Origin: UCB3 sp964415605
GTDB lineage: Bacteria > Chloroflexota > Anaerolineae > Epilineales > Epilineaceae
Direction of reading: 5' to 3'
Length of the DNA: 16,833 bases
NCBI GenBank assembly: GCA_964415605.1
Contig: CAYQBA010000100.1
Location: 1-16,833 of the forward strand
Shown here: positions 13,608-16,833 of the stretch, piece by piece
Position numbering within the stretch: position 1 is the first letter of the stretch
Layout of the letters: each line of letters starts with the position of its first letter
Translations under genes and position numbers: made by a program
Notes under the pieces: model-generated
What the model was told of the DNA's origin: nothing
The model's input: the letters and a program-made list of their open reading frames with translations, nothing else
The model's database searches: none

Positions 13608-15359
13608 TCACCCCCCGCCTGGCGGAGCGACCTCACCTTCCGTCCCGCCGGCCGCGCCCGCGCTGCCGCCCGTCGCGTCCACGCTGCCGCCCGCCTCGCC
13701 CTCGAGCCCGCCCGTCGCGCCCGGGATCGCCTCGCGGTCGATGGCCACGAAGAGCGCGTCGCCGCCGACGTCGAGCGTGTAGGCCCCATCGGCCGCCGGG
13801 ACGTCCACCCGCCCGCAGCACTTGCCGGCCAGGAGCATGTCCTTGGGGAAGAACGTCACCCGTGCCGGCTGGTTGGAGCGGGCCGGAACCACCAGCCGCG
13901 CCGGCGTGCCATCGCGCGACCAGGCGATGACCGTGTGCCCCGTGCCGCGCGGCGGCCGGAACCGGAATGCCGTCACGCGGTCCGTCGAGATGTCCTCCAC
14001 CACCCCTTGCGTGTAGTTGACGACGTAGGCCAGGGCCGCGAAGGCCGGCTTGGGCGCGCGCTGGTTGGTCACGATGCCGCGCTCGGCCGTCGACCACTCG
14101 GCCGGGAAGTCCACCCAGCCGTACCAGTACACCCGCCTGACATCGGAGCGCGCCACCACCTCGACCAGCTCCTTGGTGACGAAGTCGATCTGCTGTGCCC
14201 GCGACTCCGGCTGCCCGGCCGTCGTGAACCGATACGTCTCGGTCAGCCAGATCGGCTTGCTCACGTCGGCCCGGCGCAGCGTGTCCGCGAGCTGCTGGTG
14301 CTTCTGCGGGCCCGTCGGCAGCTCCGGGAACACGTCCTTGAGGTTGGCGAACCAGTGGTAGCCCAGGAAGTCGAAGTACGCCCCGCCGCCCGCCGCCAGG
14401 AGGTCGTCGAGGAAGCGCATGTCGAACCACCCGTTGACGTCGGCGTAGGCCAGCCCCCCGATGGTCACCGGGATGCCCGGGTCCACGGCCTTCGTCTCCT
14501 CGTAGGCCATGCGGAGGAACTCCTTGTACTGCGCCGCGCGCCCTCCCCAGCAGCCGCCGTCCGGCGTCGTCGGCTCGCCCTGGCCCCACTCCGGCGGCCG
14601 CTTGAAGTCGTCGTCGCGCACCACCGTCTCGCCGTCGACCTCGTTCCCGATCTCCCAGGCCACCACGCGGTACGGCGGCTGGCTATAGCGCGCGACGGCC
14701 GCGCGCATGAACGACCGCCACTCGGCCTCCATCCCGGGCTTGAGGCTGCCGCCGCAGCGGTACTCGGTGGCCCAGCGCGGGTACTCCACCACCGACACCA
14801 GCACGTCGAAGCCGGCGCGCGAGTAGTCGGCGAGCTTGCGGTCGAACGCCTTCCAGTCGAACGCCTCGGGCGCGACGTTCGCCGGCTCGACCTGCTCCCA
14901 GCGCAGCGTCGTGCGCACGCTGGTGAAGCCCGCGCCGCGGGCGCGCGGGAGCTCGACGGTGATGCTGTCGAGGTAGGCGAGCGGATCGAACTCCATGCTG
15001 AACTGGAGCCCCCAGAACCGGGTCTGCTCGGCCGCGAACCTGGCCTGCCGCGCGGCGTAGGGCAGGTTGACCACCGTCGGGGTCTCGGACGGCGCGGCGG
15101 TCGGCGTCGACGACGGCACGGCGGTGGGGGTGTCCGTCGCCGTCGGCTCCGGGCTGTTCGTCGGGGTGGCCGCGTCCGTGGGCGTGGCCGAGGCCATGGT
15201 GGCGGTGACGGTGCCCTGACCGTCCCGCGGCGAACCCGCGCCGCCCGGTATGTCCCCGGGCCCGCCCGCGCACCCCGCCAGGGCGGCGACAGCGGCGACG
15301 GCGATCGTCGCGGCGGCGAGCAGCCCGGCCGCCAGGCTTGGATGGCGCGATGCAGGCAC
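13608..15359 (-). CDS. Lipoprotein with clan GH-A glycoside-hydrolase-like domain
   Basis: 583 aa starting at GTG (15359), supported by AGGAG six bases upstream. The N-terminal signal ends in lipobox ALAGC (Cys30), so the mature protein should be lipid-anchored outside. A Thr/Pro/Ser linker (about 50-97) leads to a (beta/alpha)8-like domain from ~115: VRTTLRWEQVEPA, FDVLVSVVEYPRWA, WEIGNEVDG with the likely acid/base Glu240, FDFLGYHWF, and PIWLTETY with the likely nucleophile Glu374. This NE / TE pair on strands 4 and 7 is typical of clan GH-A retaining glycosidases, with GH39- or GH5-like families the best guess; substrate unknown. A small C-terminal beta-rich part and a Gly/Ala-rich tail follow. 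It stands between proline dehydrogenase and nuoN with gaps of about 140-150 bp, so it is probably its own unit, unrelated to the DGR. Confidence 0.82.
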   Translation of the reverse strand: MPASRHPSLAAGLLAAATIAVAAVAALAGCAGGPGDIPGGAGSPRDGQGTVTATMASATPTDAATPTNSPEPTATDTPTAVPSSTPTAAPSETPTVVNLPYAARQARFAAEQTRFWGLQFSMEFDPLAYLDSITVELPRARGAGFTSVRTTLRWEQVEPANVAPEAFDWKAFDRKLADYSRAGFDVLVSVVEYPRWATEYRCGGSLKPGMEAEWRSFMRAAVARYSQPPYRVVAWEIGNEVDGETVVRDDDFKRPPEWGQGEPTTPDGGCWGGRAAQYKEFLRMAYEETKAVDPGIPVTIGGLAYADVNGWFDMRFLDDLLAAGGGAYFDFLGYHWFANLKDVFPELPTGPQKHQQLADTLRRADVSKPIWLTETYRFTTAGQPESRAQQIDFVTKELVEVVARSDVRRVYWYGWVDFPAEWSTAERGIVTNQRAPKPAFAALAYVVNYTQGVVEDISTDRVTAFRFRPPRGTGHTVIAWSRDGTPARLVVPARSNQPARVTFFPKDMLLAGKCCGRVDVPAADGAYTLDVGGDALFVAIDREAIPGATGGLEGEAGGSVDATGGSAGAAGGTEGEVAPPGGG

Positions 15360-15497
15360 GTTCGACTCCTGGAGGTTGGTGGGCGCGCGGGTCGAGCGAC
15401 CGGGGCGGCGCCATCGGGACGCGGCGCCCGGGGCGGCGCCGGGTTCAACGGGAGGGACGGACGAGCGGCAGCGCGGGTTACGCGGGCGCCGCCCGGC

Positions 15498-16448
15498 CTA
15501 CCGGCCGCCCGACCGCAGCTCGTGCAGCACGTTGCGCAGGACGAAGGCCACGTTCTCGGGCCGCTCGGCCAGGCGGCGCATGAAGTACGGGTACCATTGC
15601 CGCCCATACGGGACGTACACGCGCACCCGGTAGCCCTCGCCGACCAGCGCCGTCTGAAGGTCGCGCCGGACCCCGAAGAGCATCTGGAACTCGAACGCGT
15701 CGCGCGGCACGCCGTGCTCGGCCACGTGCGCCTTCACCCAGTCGATCATCGCCGAGTCGTGCGTGGCGATGGCCGGGTACACGCCCGCCGCGCGCGCCTC
15801 CGGGCTGAGCAGCCGGCCCGCCAGGCGGAGGTACGCCGCGTCGACGTCGCGCTTGTCGGGGTAGGCGACGCGCTCGGGCTCGCGGTACGCGCCCTTGCAG
15901 AGCCGCACGCCGGCGCCTTGGGCGATCAGCCGCTCGACGTCGTCGGCGGTGCGGTACAGGTAGGATTGGACGACGATGCCGACGTTGCGGTGCTCGGCGC
16001 GCACGGCCGCGAAGACGTCCAGCGTGCGGGCCGTGTAGTCCGACGACTCCATGTCCACCCGCACGAAGATCGGTCGCTCGAACCCTCCCGCGTGGGCGAC
16101 GACGCGGCGCAGGTTGTCGGTGGCGACGCCGGTCGAGACGTCCATCCCGAGCGCCGTCAGCTTCAGCGAGATGCCGGAGTGGACGCCGGTGGCGTGGATG
16201 CGGTCGAGCGTTTCGATGTACGCGGCGCGCGCATCGCCGGCCTCGGCCGCGGTGGCGACGTTCTCGCCGAGATAGTCCAGCGTGGCGCGCATGCCCGACC
16301 GGTTGAGGTCGGACACGACCGCCAGGGCCTCGTCGATGGTCTGGCCGGCCACGAAGCGGCGCGCCGCGTACCACGGCAGCCGGCTCGACGTCATGAAGCG
16401 GGCCAGGGTCTTGGATTGCGACAGCGTCAGGAATGCATCGCGCAGCAT
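15498..16448 (-). CDS. Proline dehydrogenase (monofunctional)
   Basis: 316 aa, the usual length for a monofunctional bacterial PRODH. It oxidises L-proline to delta-1-pyrroline-5-carboxylate using FAD and passes electrons to the quinone pool. The (beta/alpha)8 landmarks are present: GISLKLTALGMD (92-103), FVRVDMESSDYT (128-139), VQSYLYRTADD (160-170), VRLCKGAYREP (181-191), IATHDSAMIDW (227-237), FEFQMLFGVRRD (252-263), and VYVPYGRQWYPYFMRRLAERPENV at the C-terminus with the substrate-carboxylate Arg pair (291-292). No aldehyde dehydrogenase domain is fused, unlike PutA. The start at 16448 lacks a strong Shine-Dalgarno sequence but gives the full N-terminus, and a good promoter lies 43-70 bp upstream. 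Confidence 0.95.
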   Translation of the reverse strand: MLRDAFLTLSQSKTLARFMTSSRLPWYAARRFVAGQTIDEALAVVSDLNRSGMRATLDYLGENVATAAEAGDARAAYIETLDRIHATGVHSGISLKLTALGMDVSTGVATDNLRRVVAHAGGFERPIFVRVDMESSDYTARTLDVFAAVRAEHRNVGIVVQSYLYRTADDVERLIAQGAGVRLCKGAYREPERVAYPDKRDVDAAYLRLAGRLLSPEARAAGVYPAIATHDSAMIDWVKAHVAEHGVPRDAFEFQMLFGVRRDLQTALVGEGYRVRVYVPYGRQWYPYFMRRLAERPENVAFVLRNVLHELRSGGR

Positions 16449-16490
16449 GGGTGGGCGGCCTCGGGTCGGGCGGGTCGGGCGGACGGCAGT

Positions 16491-16518
16491 ATTATGACCG
16501 GCCGTTCCGCGCGGTCAA
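16491..16518 (-). promoter_or_regulatory. Sigma70-type promoter for proline dehydrogenase
   Basis: Minus strand: -35 TTGACC at 16518-16513, a 16-base spacer, -10 CATAAT at 16496-16491. Each hexamer matches the consensus at five of six positions. Confidence 0.65.
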
Positions 16519-16542
16519 GATGCCCGATGCCCCGCCGTCGAA

Positions 16543-16551
16543 TGATACAAT
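16543..16551 (+). promoter_or_regulatory. Extended -10 promoter for the right-edge lipoprotein gene
   Basis: TGA followed by TACAAT (TGn plus a five-of-six -10 match), about 83 bp upstream of the ATG at 16635. No -35 box is evident. It is divergent from the proline dehydrogenase promoter. Confidence 0.45.
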
Positions 16552-16634
16552 GGGAGCGTCCCACGCGCGCCGCGACGCCCCGGCCGATCCCGACCGATCG
16601 GGAGGGCGCCGCCCATCACCTGAGGTGCCTTCCG

Positions 16635-16833
16635 ATGAATCGTCGTTCGCCGTCGCTCGGCCGAGCCGTCTCCTTGACCGCGCTCCTCACCGCCCTGGCC
16701 GCGGGCTGCTCGGGCCCGGCGCCGGAAGGGGGCGCCCCGGCCCCCGACGGGGTCCCCGCGGCCGGGCAGACGCCCATGTCCGGCACGACCGCCGCCGAGA
16801 CCGGTCGTCCGCCGGCCGCGGCGCGCAGGGCCG
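16635..16833 (+). CDS. Lipoprotein N-terminus, gene continues beyond window
   Basis: The only plus-strand gene. ATG at 16635 with GAGGT eight bases upstream; 66 codons are visible, open to the right edge. A basic start (MNRRSPSLGR), a hydrophobic core and lipobox LAAGC (Cys25) indicate a lipoprotein signal peptide. The following residues are Gly/Pro/Ala/Thr-rich, the usual linker of surface lipoproteins in this genome; no functional domain is reached, so the role is unknown. Confidence 0.75.
   Translation, partial: MNRRSPSLGRAVSLTALLTALAAGCSGPAPEGGAPAPDGVPAAGQTPMSGTTAAETGRPPAAARRA

Noticed and set aside
13451..15607. Alternative minus-strand frames overlapping the GH-like lipoprotein gene
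   Set aside because: Arg/Pro/Ala-rich translations without motifs. The lipobox, GH-A catalytic Glu motifs and ribosome binding site all support the 583-aa frame only.

Overview
The window looks like a metagenome-derived scaffold from a high-GC bacterium. It carries two runs of exactly 100 N. Chloroflexota is the most likely phylum: the lipoproteins have Thr/Pro/Ser-rich linkers, proline dehydrogenase is monofunctional, and NACHT, KAP, EAD-like and FGE-like proteins are abundant. This placement is inference; there is no rRNA or other marker here. I saw no tRNA, rRNA, CRISPR array or IS element.

Every gene except a partial lipoprotein gene at the right edge is on the minus strand. In transcription order (right to left): proline dehydrogenase with a good sigma70-type promoter; a clan GH-A glycoside-hydrolase-like lipoprotein; nuoN with its own promoter; then a dense accessory cluster running off the left edge. 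The cluster holds an EAD-like/helical protein (444 aa), a membrane-anchored CBM9-like protein whose start overlaps the preceding stop (ATGA), a short EAD plus helical-hairpin adaptor, a KAP NTPase fused to an FGE-sulfatase (C-type-lectin-fold) domain, a reverse transcriptase, an Avd-like protein interrupted by a gap, a template repeat, a NACHT NTPase fused to an FGE domain, and a TIR-domain protein.

The centrepiece is a diversity-generating retroelement (DGR). A 71-bp template repeat (TR, 4266-4336) lies just downstream of RT and avd. Variable repeats (VRs) matching it form the 3' ends of both the NACHT-FGE gene (1000-1070) and the KAP-FGE gene (5777-5847). I aligned the three copies by hand. 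The 22 differences all fall at adenines of the TR coding strand, touching 16 of 20 adenines, and none of the 51 other positions differ. One retroelement therefore appears to hypermutate the putative ligand-binding tips of two different NTPase sensors within a conflict/immune-like cluster that includes a TIR effector and homotypic adaptor domains.

Assembly caveats matter. The 100-N run at 2254-2353 is flanked by the same 55-bp sequence on both sides. Collapsing it joins the NACHT part and the FGE part into one continuous 962-aa reading frame. The run at 4558-4657 has no such duplication and is a real gap hiding the end of RT and the start of avd. GC content is visibly lower from the FGE part of the KAP gene through the NACHT gene than in the flanking genes, consistent with the DGR module having been acquired.
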